64,000 nucleotides of DNA from Paracoccus alkanivorans (GTDB taxonomy: Bacteria; Pseudomonadota; Alphaproteobacteria; Rhodobacterales; Rhodobacteraceae): contig NZ_QOKZ01000002.1 of NCBI RefSeq assembly GCF_003697785.1, positions 620,001 to 684,000 of the forward strand. The letters are read 5' to 3'. Below, piece after piece: positions 56,594 through 64,000 of the stretch. The notes under the pieces were generated by a model. The model worked only from the letters and a program-made list of their open reading frames with translations, was not told the DNA's origin and did not search any database. A program made the translations under genes and the position numbers. The stretch's first letter is position 1, and each line of letters opens with the position of its first letter.

Positions 56594-56896
56594 ATGGGCG
56601 ACAAAACGCTGACCCGGATGGATCTGGCCGAAGCGGTTTTTCGGGATGTCGGATTGTCCCGGCACGAATCCGCGCAGCTGGTCGAAGCGGTGCTGGACCA
56701 TATTTCCGACGCACTTGTGCGCGGCGAACAGGTCAAGATTTCATCCTTTGGCACATTCAGCATCCGCGACAAGAACGAGCGGATCGGCCGGAATCCGAAG
56801 ACGGGCGAGGAGGTGCCTATCACACCGCGCCGGGTCCTGTCCTTTCGGCCATCGCATCTGATGAAAGATCGTGTTGCCGCCGGCAACAAGCGCTGA
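56594..56896 (+). CDS. ihfA: integration host factor alpha subunit
   Basis: 100 residues. DNA-bending HU/IHF-fold protein, acting as a heterodimer with Ihf[35 protein letters not shown] and [20 protein letters not shown] (arm with the DNA-intercalating proline) are all typical. AGAGGGAAG precedes the ATG. Followed 16 bases later by the merR gene, the standard ihfA-merR order. Confidence 0.96.
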   Translation: MGDKTLTRMDLAEAVFRDVGLSRHESAQLVEAVLDHISDALVRGEQVKISSFGTFSIRDKNERIGRNPKTGEEVPITPRRVLSFRPSHLMKDRVAAGNKR

Positions 56897-56912
56897 GGGT
56901 CGCAGCTGACGG

Positions 56913-57530
56913 ATGGAAAAACGGGCGGATGCATTTCGGTCCATTGGCGAGGTCGCCAAGATGGTCGGGGTTGCCCCGCATGTGCTGCGCTATTGGGAAA
57001 CGCAATTCCCGCAGCTCAAACCGATGAAGCGCCCCGATGGCCGGCGATATTACCGGCCCGATGACGTGCAGCTTGTGGCCGGGCTTTGCGAGGTGCTGCG
57101 CGAAGAGGGGCTGACGATCCGCGGTGCAAAAAAGCTCATGGCTCGCGACCGTGGCGAAAGCATTCGCGACCGTGGCGCAGCCCGTCTCAACGGTGCGGCA
57201 CTGGATTCCGCGACGGAAGAGGCAATCCCCGCTGTGACCGGCACCTCAATGCAATCCGCGCTGTCCCAACCGGTTCAGTCTGCCACAGAGGAGCCTCGGG
57301 AAATGTCCAGCCAGCCCTCAAGGCCCCGCTCACGCAAACGTCCTGCCGGGGACATCACGCAATCGCTGCCACTGTTTCCCGATCTCGCCGCATCTTCCGC
57401 CGAGGGGGATGGCATCTGGTTGTCCCGCCTGGTCGGCACCGCTGCCCGTCTGCGCCGGGCGGACCGCCTGACCGTTGCCGCCTATCGGCAATGCAAGCAG
57501 CTTCGCGATGCCATCTCCCGGCATTACTGA
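56913..57530 (+). CDS. MerR-family transcriptional regulator
   Basis: 205 residues. HTH at about 8-75: FRSIGEVAKMVGVAPHVLRY, WETQFPQLKPMKRPDGRRYY, DVQLVAGLCEVLREEGLTIRG. The rest (about 90-205) is low in order, basic and unlike known effector domains; there are no cysteines for metal sensing. Members next to ihfA are widely conserved in alphaproteobacteria but their targets are unknown to me. Confidence 0.9.
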   Translation: MEKRADAFRSIGEVAKMVGVAPHVLRYWETQFPQLKPMKRPDGRRYYRPDDVQLVAGLCEVLREEGLTIRGAKKLMARDRGESIRDRGAARLNGAALDSATEEAIPAVTGTSMQSALSQPVQSATEEPREMSSQPSRPRSRKRPAGDITQSLPLFPDLAASSAEGDGIWLSRLVGTAARLRRADRLTVAAYRQCKQLRDAISRHY

Positions 57531-57620
57531 CACCATTCGGCCCCCTCGACGCGAATTGGTGCAGATTTCCCTCTCAGGGCCCTTGTGCAGCCCTCTTTCT
57601 TCGCTCTATATGGCCCGCGT

Positions 57621-57698
57621 CGGGCCGTGGCGCAGCCTGGTTAGCGCGTCCGTCTGGGGGGCGGAAGGCCGCGAGTTCGAATCTCGCCGGCCCGACCA
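57621..57698 (+). tRNA. tRNA-Pro (GGG)
   Basis: Cloverleaf: acceptor CGGGCCG / CGGCCCG, D arm with AGCCTGGTTAGCG, anticodon stem TCCGT / GCGGA with loop CTGGGGG (anticodon GGG), T loop GTTCGAATC, discriminator A and an encoded CCA. Confidence 0.95.
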
Positions 57699-57707
57699 TT
57701 CCGAAAC

Positions 57708-57736
57708 CGCCCATCCCTTCATCGGGATGGGCGTTT
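57708..57736 (+). terminator. terminator after tRNA-Pro
   Basis: CGCCCATCCC-TTCATC-GGGATGGGCG, a perfect 10-base stem, followed by TTT; starts ten bases after the tRNA. Confidence 0.8.
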
Positions 57737-57767
57737 CCATATCCACCGCAGATTTTCGGGGAGAGTC

Positions 57768-58835
57768 ATGAACGGTGTTCTGCCTGACAGCGAAATCCGC
57801 CACCTGATCGAAGCGGGCGTGATCGCGGCCGAGCCCCGGATCACCCCCGAGCAGATCCAACCCGCCAGCCTGGATCTGCGCCTTGGCAATACCGCCTACC
57901 GCCTGCGCGCCAGCTTTCTGGCGGGCAAGGGCAGGCGCATCGCCGACCGGCTGGAGGATCTGCGGATGCACCAGATGGACCTGACGGAGGGCGCGGTGCT
58001 CGAACGTGGCTGCGTCTATCTTGTCCCGCTGATGGAGCGGCTGCGGCTGCCCGAAGGTCTGACGGCAGTGGCGAATGCGAAATCATCGACCGGCCGGCTG
58101 GACCTGCTGACCCGGCTGGTGACCGATGACGGCACCGAGTTCGACCGCCTGCCCGAAGGCTATGACGGCCCGCTCTATGCCGAGATCTGCCCGCGCTCCT
58201 TCTCGGTCCTCGTCCGTCCCGGCATGCGCCTGAACCAGCTTCGGCTGCGGCGCGGTCAGGCAATACTGAGCGACACCGAATTGCACGCCCTGAACACCCG
58301 CGAACCGTTGATGGGCGGCGAGGCGCTGATCGATCAGGGGCTTGGCTTCTCGGTCGATCTGCGGCCCGAAAGCGGCGATCTGGTGGGCTATCGCGCCCGT
58401 CCGCATAGTGGCGTGATCGATCTGGACCGGATCGGCGAATATCCCGCGGCCGAGTTCTGGGACGAATTGCGCACTTCGGATGGCCGGTTGATTCTCGACC
58501 CCGGTGCCTTCTATATCCTGGTCAGCCGCGAATCGGTGGCAATCCCCGCCGATTACGCAGCCGAGATGGCGCCATACCTGGCGATGGTAGGCGAATTCCG
58601 CGTCCATTACGCGGGCTTCTTCGATCCCGGCTTCGGCATCGGCAGCAGCGGCGCAGGCGCCCGTGGCGTGCTGGAGGTCCGCTGCCACGAGGCGCCCTTC
58701 GTGCTGGAACATGGTCAGGTCGTGGGCCGGCTCGTCTATGAGCGCATGGCCGCACGGCCCCGGCAGCTTTACGGGTCGGGGATCAGCTCGAATTACCAGG
58801 GACAGGGCCTGAAACTCGCCAAGCAGTTTCGCTGA
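57768..58835 (+). CDS. dcd: 2'-deoxycytidine 5'-triphosphate deaminase, two-domain type
   Basis: 355 residues, about twice the E. coli enzyme, with two tandem dUTPase/Dcd-like domains as in many alphaproteobacteria. Makes dUTP from dCTP for thymidylate synthesis. ITPEQIQPASLDLRLGNTAY is the N-terminal Dcd signature; AVANAKSSTGRLDLLTRLV has the conserved serine/arginine region; the second half has HYAGFFDPGFGIG. GGGGAGAGTC precedes the ATG. It stands alone after the tRNA terminator. Confidence 0.92.
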   Translation: MNGVLPDSEIRHLIEAGVIAAEPRITPEQIQPASLDLRLGNTAYRLRASFLAGKGRRIADRLEDLRMHQMDLTEGAVLERGCVYLVPLMERLRLPEGLTAVANAKSSTGRLDLLTRLVTDDGTEFDRLPEGYDGPLYAEICPRSFSVLVRPGMRLNQLRLRRGQAILSDTELHALNTREPLMGGEALIDQGLGFSVDLRPESGDLVGYRARPHSGVIDLDRIGEYPAAEFWDELRTSDGRLILDPGAFYILVSRESVAIPADYAAEMAPYLAMVGEFRVHYAGFFDPGFGIGSSGAGARGVLEVRCHEAPFVLEHGQVVGRLVYERMAARPRQLYGSGISSNYQGQGLKLAKQFR

Positions 58836-58911
58836 CACCTCGGCCCATTCACGGCTCCGGTCGCCTCCCGTTCCTTGTCCGGCTCCGGAATCGCTGGCAG
58901 GTTCCGCGCGA

Positions 58912-59385
58912 TCAGATCGGTTTCCGCATGACTGCAACCATCCCCGACCACGGCCACCCAAAGCGGCCACGCGTTTCCTCGACGAAACCGAGGCTTCGAT
59001 AGAAGGCCATCGCGTCACGGTTCCGCAGACGCACCTCGGCCCGCAGCCCATCCCGGCGGCGGCGGCGCGCCTCGGCCTCGGCCGCAAAAATCAGGGCGCG
59101 GCCGCAGCCCCGGCGGGGATGACGCACGACAATGCCGTCAAGAACCAGATCCGCGGTCGGTGGCGCGGGCCGGAACAACAGCCGTGCCAATGGCGGCGAT
59201 GCGGCAAGGAAACCGCCCCGATGGTCGCGAAGCCCGACGATCCCCTCGATCACCTCCCCACGCATCGCGGCGATCGCGTTCTCGGCACAGGGACGCCCTG
59301 CCCTGCCCGGGCTTCCGAAGGCGCTGCGCCATAGCTGGATGGCTTGCGGCAGGGCGGCATCGGGAACCGGGGCGCAAATCTTCAT
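58912..59385 (-). CDS. GNAT-family N-acetyltransferase
   Basis: 157 residues. The acetyl-CoA loop is VVRHPRRGCGRALIFAAEAE (R/Q-x-x-G-x-A/G form) and the C-terminal part RLRNRDAMAFYRSLGFVEE is the usual GNAT end. The acceptor is unknown. ATG 59385 is chosen; a GTG 18 bases upstream is the alternative. Divergent from azlC. Confidence 0.85.
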   Translation of the reverse strand: MKICAPVPDAALPQAIQLWRSAFGSPGRAGRPCAENAIAAMRGEVIEGIVGLRDHRGGFLAASPPLARLLFRPAPPTADLVLDGIVVRHPRRGCGRALIFAAEAEARRRRRDGLRAEVRLRNRDAMAFYRSLGFVEETRGRFGWPWSGMVAVMRKPI

Positions 59386-59430
59386 CGGGTGCTTGCCTCT
59401 CACTGCACATCATGCAAGCAAGAGGCTTGC

Positions 59431-60240
59431 ATGACAGACAGGAATAGCGCCGCCATGGCTCCCTCGCCAGCCCCGCAACCACAGCCACGGCAAGCCGCCG
59501 CCGATGCCGCCAGCGCGCGCGCATTGGCGCGCAGCCCGGTTCAGGCATTCTACCATGGCATGATCCAGACCCTGCCCTTCCTGATCGTCATTGTTCCCTT
59601 TGCACTGCTTTTCGGCGTCGTGGCGCTGGAGGCCGGTATCGATATCGCGCAGGTCCTCGGCTTCTCGGTGCTGGTCCTGGCCGGGGCATCGCAATTCACC
59701 GCCGTGCAGCTGCTGTCGGACCATGCACCGGTATGGGTGGTGATCCTGTCCAGCCTTGCCGTCAACCTGCGTATGGCGATGTATTCGGCATCGTTGGTGC
59801 CGTGGCTGAAAGGCGCCTCGGGCAAGCAGAAAGCCTGGATCGCCTATGTCCTGATCGACCAGACCTATGCATTGGCGATCCAGCATTACGAGCGGCATCC
59901 GCGCCTGAGCCTGCAGCAGCGGCTGGCCTATTTCCTTGGCGCGGCGGTGGCGCTTTGCGTTCCGTGGGTCGCGGTCAGCTGGCTGGGAGCGACGCTCGGG
60001 CGGGCCATCCCCGAGGGAATCGCGCTGGACTTCGCCATCCCGATCACCTTCCTCGCCATGATCGCGCCCATGTTACGCACCTATGCGCATATGGCAGCCT
60101 GTTTCGTCGCGATCGTCGCGGCGCTGGCACTGGCATGGCTGCCTTCTGGTCTGGGGATGATGATCGCGGCGGTGCTTGGCATGGCGACCGGCGCATGGGC
60201 CGAAATCCGGGCCGAACGGCGGAAGGAGGCGCGGGGATGA
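59431..60240 (+). CDS. azlC: AzlC-type branched-chain amino acid exporter, large subunit
   Basis: 269 residues. About seven membrane helices; with AzlD forms a LIV-E family exporter of branched-chain amino acids and analogues. IVPFALLFGVVALEAGID, LAGASQFTAVQLL and LAVNLRMAMYSASLVPWL are AzlC signatures. The first 40 residues are Ala/Pro/Gln-rich and disordered. AAGAGGC precedes ATG 59431. Stop overlaps azlD. Confidence 0.92.
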   Translation: MTDRNSAAMAPSPAPQPQPRQAAADAASARALARSPVQAFYHGMIQTLPFLIVIVPFALLFGVVALEAGIDIAQVLGFSVLVLAGASQFTAVQLLSDHAPVWVVILSSLAVNLRMAMYSASLVPWLKGASGKQKAWIAYVLIDQTYALAIQHYERHPRLSLQQRLAYFLGAAVALCVPWVAVSWLGATLGRAIPEGIALDFAIPITFLAMIAPMLRTYAHMAACFVAIVAALALAWLPSGLGMMIAAVLGMATGAWAEIRAERRKEARG

Positions 60241-60572
60241 GCGGCGGGTATTCGGACCTGACCATCTGGGTAGTGATCATCCTGCTGGGGATCGGCACCT
60301 TCCTTATCCGCTGGTCCTTTCTTGGCGCGTTGGGCAATCGCGACCTGCCGCAATGGTTCATGCGCATGTTGCGTTATACGCCCGTCGCCGTCCTGCCCGC
60401 ATTGGTCGCGCCGCTGGTCATGTGGCCCGCCGCGACCGGGGGACAGCCGGACCCCGCCCGGCTGTCGGCAGCCGCCGTGACGGTGGCCGTGGGCGTCCTG
60501 ACCAAAAATATCATCCTCGCTATCCTCGGCGGCGCCATTACGCTGTTCGGGATGCTTTACGTCCTGGGGTAG
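60237..60572 (+). CDS. azlD: AzlD-type branched-chain amino acid exporter, small subunit
   Basis: 111 residues, four membrane helices. WVVIILLGIGTFLIRWSFL and MRMLRYTPVAVLPALVAP match AzlD. ATG 60237 overlaps the azlC stop (ATGA), with GGAAGGAGG inside azlC. Its end overlaps the convergent lipoprotein gene by 16 bases. Confidence 0.92.
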   Translation: MSGGYSDLTIWVVIILLGIGTFLIRWSFLGALGNRDLPQWFMRMLRYTPVAVLPALVAPLVMWPAATGGQPDPARLSAAAVTVAVGVLTKNIILAILGGAITLFGMLYVLG

Positions 60573-61183
60573 CCGGTCATCGTGCCATCCTTCTGGCGGA
60601 TGAGCACATTGTGGTTATTCGCCGGATCGCCATCCCTGTGCCGCTTCGAGGTCACGCCCGGCAAGGTGAGGAACCATTCGCGCATCCTGATCGGAGAAAA
60701 GCCGGTCGGCGCGTTCTCGAAGCCCGGAACGCCGCGCAGGGCAGTGCCGGTCTCGACCGCGCAAAAGCTCTTGTTGGCGGCGCCGTTCGCCTCGACCCTG
60801 CGAATCGCGATATCGGCGACCTCACGGGTAACCGGCACGGTATCCTCGGCGACCCAATAGGTCTCGCGTGCGTGGTAATCGATATAGAAATTCTTGAAAT
60901 TGTCGGTAATCCCGTAAAGCACGTCATGGCGTTCAGGAATCCGCGGATGGTTCCAGCTGCCCGCCGGGTCGTAGATGACCCGCTGGCTGCCATTGATCAT
61001 CAGCGCGGTATGCCCGCCCCGGCCACCGGGAATGCTGATAACCGTGAACAGCGTGATCGAGGGCGGCTCGTTCGACACGAAACGCGCGGCACGCACCGCC
61101 TCGTCGCTGGCCCAGATATTGTCAGCGCCGCATGCGGACAAAGCCGCCGGCAGGGCCGCCGCGATAAAAACGCGTCTTTTCAT
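60557..61183 (-). CDS. lipoprotein with possible permuted NlpC/P60 (papain-like) fold
   Basis: 208 residues. Lipobox LSAC (Cys18) after MKRRVFIAAALPAA. The mature part has GGRGGHTALMI (His58), YDPAGSWNH and later NKSFCAVETGTAL (Cys141). A histidine before a cysteine, each in a small/hydrophobic context, is the order of permuted papain-like enzymes (YiiX, LRAT). This is an inference; no family is firmly recognised. A DUF4105-type domain is another option. It would sit on the periplasmic face. Confidence 0.6.
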   Translation of the reverse strand: MKRRVFIAAALPAALSACGADNIWASDEAVRAARFVSNEPPSITLFTVISIPGGRGGHTALMINGSQRVIYDPAGSWNHPRIPERHDVLYGITDNFKNFYIDYHARETYWVAEDTVPVTREVADIAIRRVEANGAANKSFCAVETGTALRGVPGFENAPTGFSPIRMREWFLTLPGVTSKRHRDGDPANNHNVLIRQKDGTMTGYPRT

Positions 61184-61204
61184 GATATGTTCCCGCGCCG
61201 GTAA

Positions 61205-61357
61205 TCAGGCGTTTGTCAGCGCCATGAAGATCAGCACGAGAATCGATATCACCGAGACCCATATCGCCATGCGGACGAAGCCGGCGAAAGTCTGCTTCTG
61301 CTGGGTGATATCCATGCTGCCATGTTCGTGTTCGGTAATCTCGTGATGCGTGGCCAT
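61205..61357 (-). CDS. ctaH: aa3-type cytochrome c oxidase subunit IV
   Basis: 50 residues, the size of the Paracoccus subunit. MATHHEITEHEHGSMDITQQ then a single membrane helix (MAIWVSVISILVLIFMALTN). It packs against subunits I and III of the haem-copper oxidase; deletion is reported to have little effect in Paracoccus. The Shine-Dalgarno site GGAGGGCAGG decides ATG 61357. Other oxidase genes are not in the window. Confidence 0.92.
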   Translation of the reverse strand: MATHHEITEHEHGSMDITQQKQTFAGFVRMAIWVSVISILVLIFMALTNA

Positions 61358-61410
61358 GCCTGCCCTCCGGTTTGTCCTTGGCCATCCGATAGCCGAAACC
61401 GGGCGCGCTG

Positions 61411-62433
61411 TCACGCCCCCCACAGTGCCGCGCCATCCCTTTCGCCGACCGCGTGGATCACACCCTTGTGGCGCAGATGGTTCACATGCGCCACCGCCTC
61501 GACCAATGCCAGACCAAAAACCGACTCATCGATCCGGCGCTTGAACAGGATGTCGAAACATTCGACGGCGCTGCGGGGGGCGGCGCGCAAGGCGGTTTCC
61601 ACCCGGTCGAGAGCGCCGTGATGGTTATCGATCAATTGCCGCAGCCTGTCGGGCAGGCCGGTAAAAGGCAGCTTGTGGCCCGGCAGCACGAAATGCCGCG
61701 GCTCGGCCAGTTCCAGCAACCGGGTGCAGCTTTCCAGCCATTCGCCGACCGGATCGGCCTCGGGCTCTGTCGGGTGGACGCCGAGATTGGGAGAGATCGA
61801 GGACAGCAACTGATCGCCGCCGATCACCAGATCGTCATCCTGCGACCAGAAGGTGGCATGGCAGGGCGCATGGCCGTGCCCCATCGCGACCCGCCAGCGG
61901 CGCCCGCCGAAATTGACCTCCTGCCCGTCGGTCAGCCGCGTATAGCCAAGCGGTATCGGCGCAACGACATCCGCGAAATTGAAGGGCCGCTCGCCCGCGC
62001 GTTTTTCCAGCAGTTCCGGCGGCATGCCTGCCCGCCGCCAGAAAGCCAGCGCCTCTTGCGTGGGGCGCTCCTGCAGGTCCAGTTGCAGCATCCGGGCGGT
62101 AAGCCATGCGGTCCGGCTCATCATCAATTCGGCACCATCGCTGCGCATGAACCAACCCGCAAGCCCGATATGGTCGGGGTGATGATGCGTGCCGATCACC
62201 CGCCGGACCGGCTTGCCGCCAAGCGGGCCGCTGCGCAGCCCCCCCCATATCTCGCGGGTCAAACGGGTGTCAAAGCCGGTATCAATGATGGTCCAGCCGT
62301 CACCCTCTTCGAGCGCATAGATATTCACATGATCCAGCGCCATGGGCAGAGGCAGGCGCAGCCACAGCACCCCGTCCGCGACTGCAATCGCCTCACCCCG
62401 GGCGGGCGGCGTCTCGAACGGGGTTGCGATCAA
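61411..62433 (-). CDS. MBL-fold metallohydrolase
   Basis: 340 residues. The metal motif THHHPDHIGLAGW is preceded by IIDTGFDT, with further ligands in GHGHAPCHATFW, VIGGDQLLSSISPNLG and VLPGHKLPF; a C-terminal winged-helix-like domain ends the protein. Of the glyoxalase II/LACTB2-like class; the substrate is unknown, though pairing with an acyl-CoA dehydrogenase hints at a thioester or lactone. It starts at TTG 62433, which overlaps the acyl-CoA dehydrogenase stop (TTGA) and has GGGGAGATGG upstream. Confidence 0.88.
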   Translation of the reverse strand: MIATPFETPPARGEAIAVADGVLWLRLPLPMALDHVNIYALEEGDGWTIIDTGFDTRLTREIWGGLRSGPLGGKPVRRVIGTHHHPDHIGLAGWFMRSDGAELMMSRTAWLTARMLQLDLQERPTQEALAFWRRAGMPPELLEKRAGERPFNFADVVAPIPLGYTRLTDGQEVNFGGRRWRVAMGHGHAPCHATFWSQDDDLVIGGDQLLSSISPNLGVHPTEPEADPVGEWLESCTRLLELAEPRHFVLPGHKLPFTGLPDRLRQLIDNHHGALDRVETALRAAPRSAVECFDILFKRRIDESVFGLALVEAVAHVNHLRHKGVIHAVGERDGAALWGA

Positions 62434-64000
62434 CCTGCCATCTCCCCTGCCAGTGTCTCGTCACGGATGGCCGTCAGATCCTCCAGCCCGGCCAGCGCCT
62501 CCTCCAGATCGGTGCCGAAACGCGGCAGGACGCGGCGGATGAAGACCCGCGCCAGCGCAAGCTGGGCCTCGCCCCCGGCACGAACGGCAAGCAGATGGTA
62601 ATATCCGCCCAACACCCGCGCGAAAGCGGAAAGGTAAGGAACAGCGCCCGCGAAACGTTCGGGCAAATCGCGTTCCAGCATGGTCTGGGTCGCCTCCCGC
62701 AGGGTTTCGGCGGCTTGCCAGACCTCGTTGGCCAGTTCGGGATGGTCGCCCTGCGCGGATTTGGCGCCGTCGAGGATCTCGTCGAGCAACCGTGCCGCCG
62801 CCTCTCCCCCGTCAGACAGCTTGCGCCCCACCAGATCCATCGCCTGGATGCCGTTCGTGCCCTCGTAGATCTGGGTGATGCGGACATCGCGCAGATATTG
62901 GGCCGCGCCGGTTTCCTCGATATAGCCCATGCCGCCATGCACCTGCACCGCCGTATCGGCCACGCGCCAACCGGTATCGGTGCCGTAGGCCTTGGCGATC
63001 GGGGTCAGGAAGGCCGCGCGTGCAGCATGGTCAGCATCACCCGTCGCCCGTTCGAGATCGATCGCGGTAGCACAGGCCAGAGCGATGGCGCGGGCGGCGA
63101 AAATCTCGGCCCGCGCGGTGGCCAGCATCCGCCGGACATCGGGATGGCGGATGATCGGGCCCATCTGGATACGCTCTTGCGCGTAAGTGACGGCCTGCTG
63201 CAATGCCGCCTCGCCCACACCGATTCCCTGCATACCAACACCGAGCCGGGCGCAGTTCATCATCGTGAACATGGCCGCCATGCCCTTGTGCTCTTCGCCG
63301 ATCAGCCAGCCGGTCGCGCCCTCATAGCTCATGACACAGGTCGGGCTGCCGTGGATGCCGGTCTTTTCCTCGAGACTGACGACCTTGAGGCTGTTGGCAA
63401 CGCCGGGATTGCCGTTCTCGTCCGGGATGAGTTTCGGCACCATGAACAGGCTGATTCCCCTGGTGCCCTTTGCCCCGTCCGGCAACCGCGCCAGCACCGC
63501 ATGGCAGACATTCCCGGTCACATCGCTGTCGCCCCAGGTGATGAAAATCTTTTGCCCGGTGATCGAATAGCTGCCGTCCCCGTTCCGCTCGGCCTTCGTC
63601 GTCAGGGCACCGACATCGCTGCCCGCCCCCGGCTCGGTCAGGTTCATCGTGCCGGACCATTCGCCGCTGATCAGTTTAGGCAGGTAAAGCGCCTTGAGAT
63701 CATCGCTGGCGTGATGTTCCAGCGCCTCGATCTGGCCCTGCGTCAGAAGCGGGTTGAGTTGCAGCGACAGGCAGGCCCCCGCCATCATCTCGGCCACGGC
63801 CATGTTGAGCGCCTGCGGCAGCCCCATGCCGCCATGCTCCGGATCGGCAGCCAGCCCGACCCAACCGCCTTCGGCAATCGCGCGGAACCCCTCGTCAAAG
63901 CCGGGCGATGAGCGCAGCTTGCCGTTTTCCAGCCGCGCCGGCGTCTCGTCGCCATTGCGGTTCAGGGGAGCGAGCACATTGCCGGCCAGCTTGCCCGCCT
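62430..64000 (-). CDS. acyl-CoA dehydrogenase (5' end outside the window)
   Basis: More than 520 residues; the frame is open to the window edge. FAD/flavoenzyme of the large (about 600-residue) class: SGTMNLTEPGAGSDVGAL, KIFITWGDSD, the helical domain with QVHGGMGYIEETGAAQYLRD and ITQIYEGTNGIQAMDLVGR, and a C-terminal domain specific to this class. Related enzymes include 3-methylmercaptopropionyl-CoA dehydrogenase (DmdC), but many paralogues exist and the substrate cannot be fixed here. The catalytic glutamate is in IYEGTN. Confidence 0.92.
   Translation of the reverse strand, partial: AGKLAGNVLAPLNRNGDETPARLENGKLRSSPGFDEGFRAIAEGGWVGLAADPEHGGMGLPQALNMAVAEMMAGACLSLQLNPLLTQGQIEALEHHASDDLKALYLPKLISGEWSGTMNLTEPGAGSDVGALTTKAERNGDGSYSITGQKIFITWGDSDVTGNVCHAVLARLPDGAKGTRGISLFMVPKLIPDENGNPGVANSLKVVSLEEKTGIHGSPTCVMSYEGATGWLIGEEHKGMAAMFTMMNCARLGVGMQGIGVGEAALQQAVTYAQERIQMGPIIRHPDVRRMLATARAEIFAARAIALACATAIDLERATGDADHAARAAFLTPIAKAYGTDTGWRVADTAVQVHGGMGYIEETGAAQYLRDVRITQIYEGTNGIQAMDLVGRKLSDGGEAAARLLDEILDGAKSAQGDHPELANEVWQAAETLREATQTMLERDLPERFAGAVPYLSAFARVLGGYYHLLAVRAGGEAQLALARVFIRRVLPRFGTDLEEALAGLEDLTAIRDETLAGEMAG

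Overview
The window looks like chromosomal DNA of a high-GC alphaproteobacterium of the Rhodobacteraceae/Paracoccaceae, most likely Paracoccus or a close relative. This rests on ALA synthase (C4 haem route) with a cysteine-free HemB, glutathione-dependent formaldehyde-activating enzyme, phosphatidylcholine synthase, the tiny aa3 oxidase subunit IV, the long two-domain dCTP deaminase, and the block DUF177-rpmF-plsX-fabH plus ihfA-merR-tRNA-Pro. It is core-genome-like: no CRISPR array, rRNA operon, prophage or intact insertion sequence was seen.

Layout. 1-6.5 kb: DUF599 fragment, MFS exporter, a lower-GC sulfotransferase, esterase, a rhomboid-fold protein without catalytic residues, trpS, gfa. 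6.7-12.6 kb: mfd-pabB-pabC read leftward with overlapping stops and starts. 12.7-16.6 kb: hemB, a SYLF lipoprotein, and clpS-methyltransferase-SDR. 16.8-25 kb: DD-carboxypeptidase with SPOR domain, lepA, DMT exporter, HAD hydrolase, a small secreted protein, sirtuin, M20 peptidase. 25-31.9 kb: hemA, RodZ-like protein, M19 dipeptidase, ABM protein, orphan ParA, DEAD-box helicase. 31.9-37.7 kb: MFS, NYN protein, folK, rpoZ, bifunctional (p)ppGpp enzyme, DUF2062. 37.7-44.3 kb: elongasome operon mreB-mreC-mreD-mrdA-rodA with ghrA at its end. 44.5-46.5 kb: leuA behind a leucine-rich leader peptide and alternative hairpins. 46.5-52.3 kb: uspA, sodium:alanine symporter, orphan peptide-binding protein, pcs, SseB-like protein, bamE. 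52.4-57.7 kb: DUF177-rpmF-plsX-fabH, then a dksA-like gene and a poorly coding stretch, then ihfA, merR, tRNA-Pro. 57.7-64 kb: dcd, GNAT, azlCD, a lipoprotein with papain-like residues, ctaH, and an MBL hydrolase coupled to an acyl-CoA dehydrogenase that runs off the end.

The strongest unexplained signal is a family of six short dispersed repeats (CCCCCGGGATATTT-N2-ATGAAGAAGAA preceded by a GC-rich hairpin). Read on the complementary strand, every copy lies downstream of a stop codon in the sense of that gene, five of them within about 60 bases. One copy also codes for the tail of a DUF2062 membrane protein. Other points of note are the leu attenuator, the inactive rhomboid, and an SDR that has lost its catalytic lysine.
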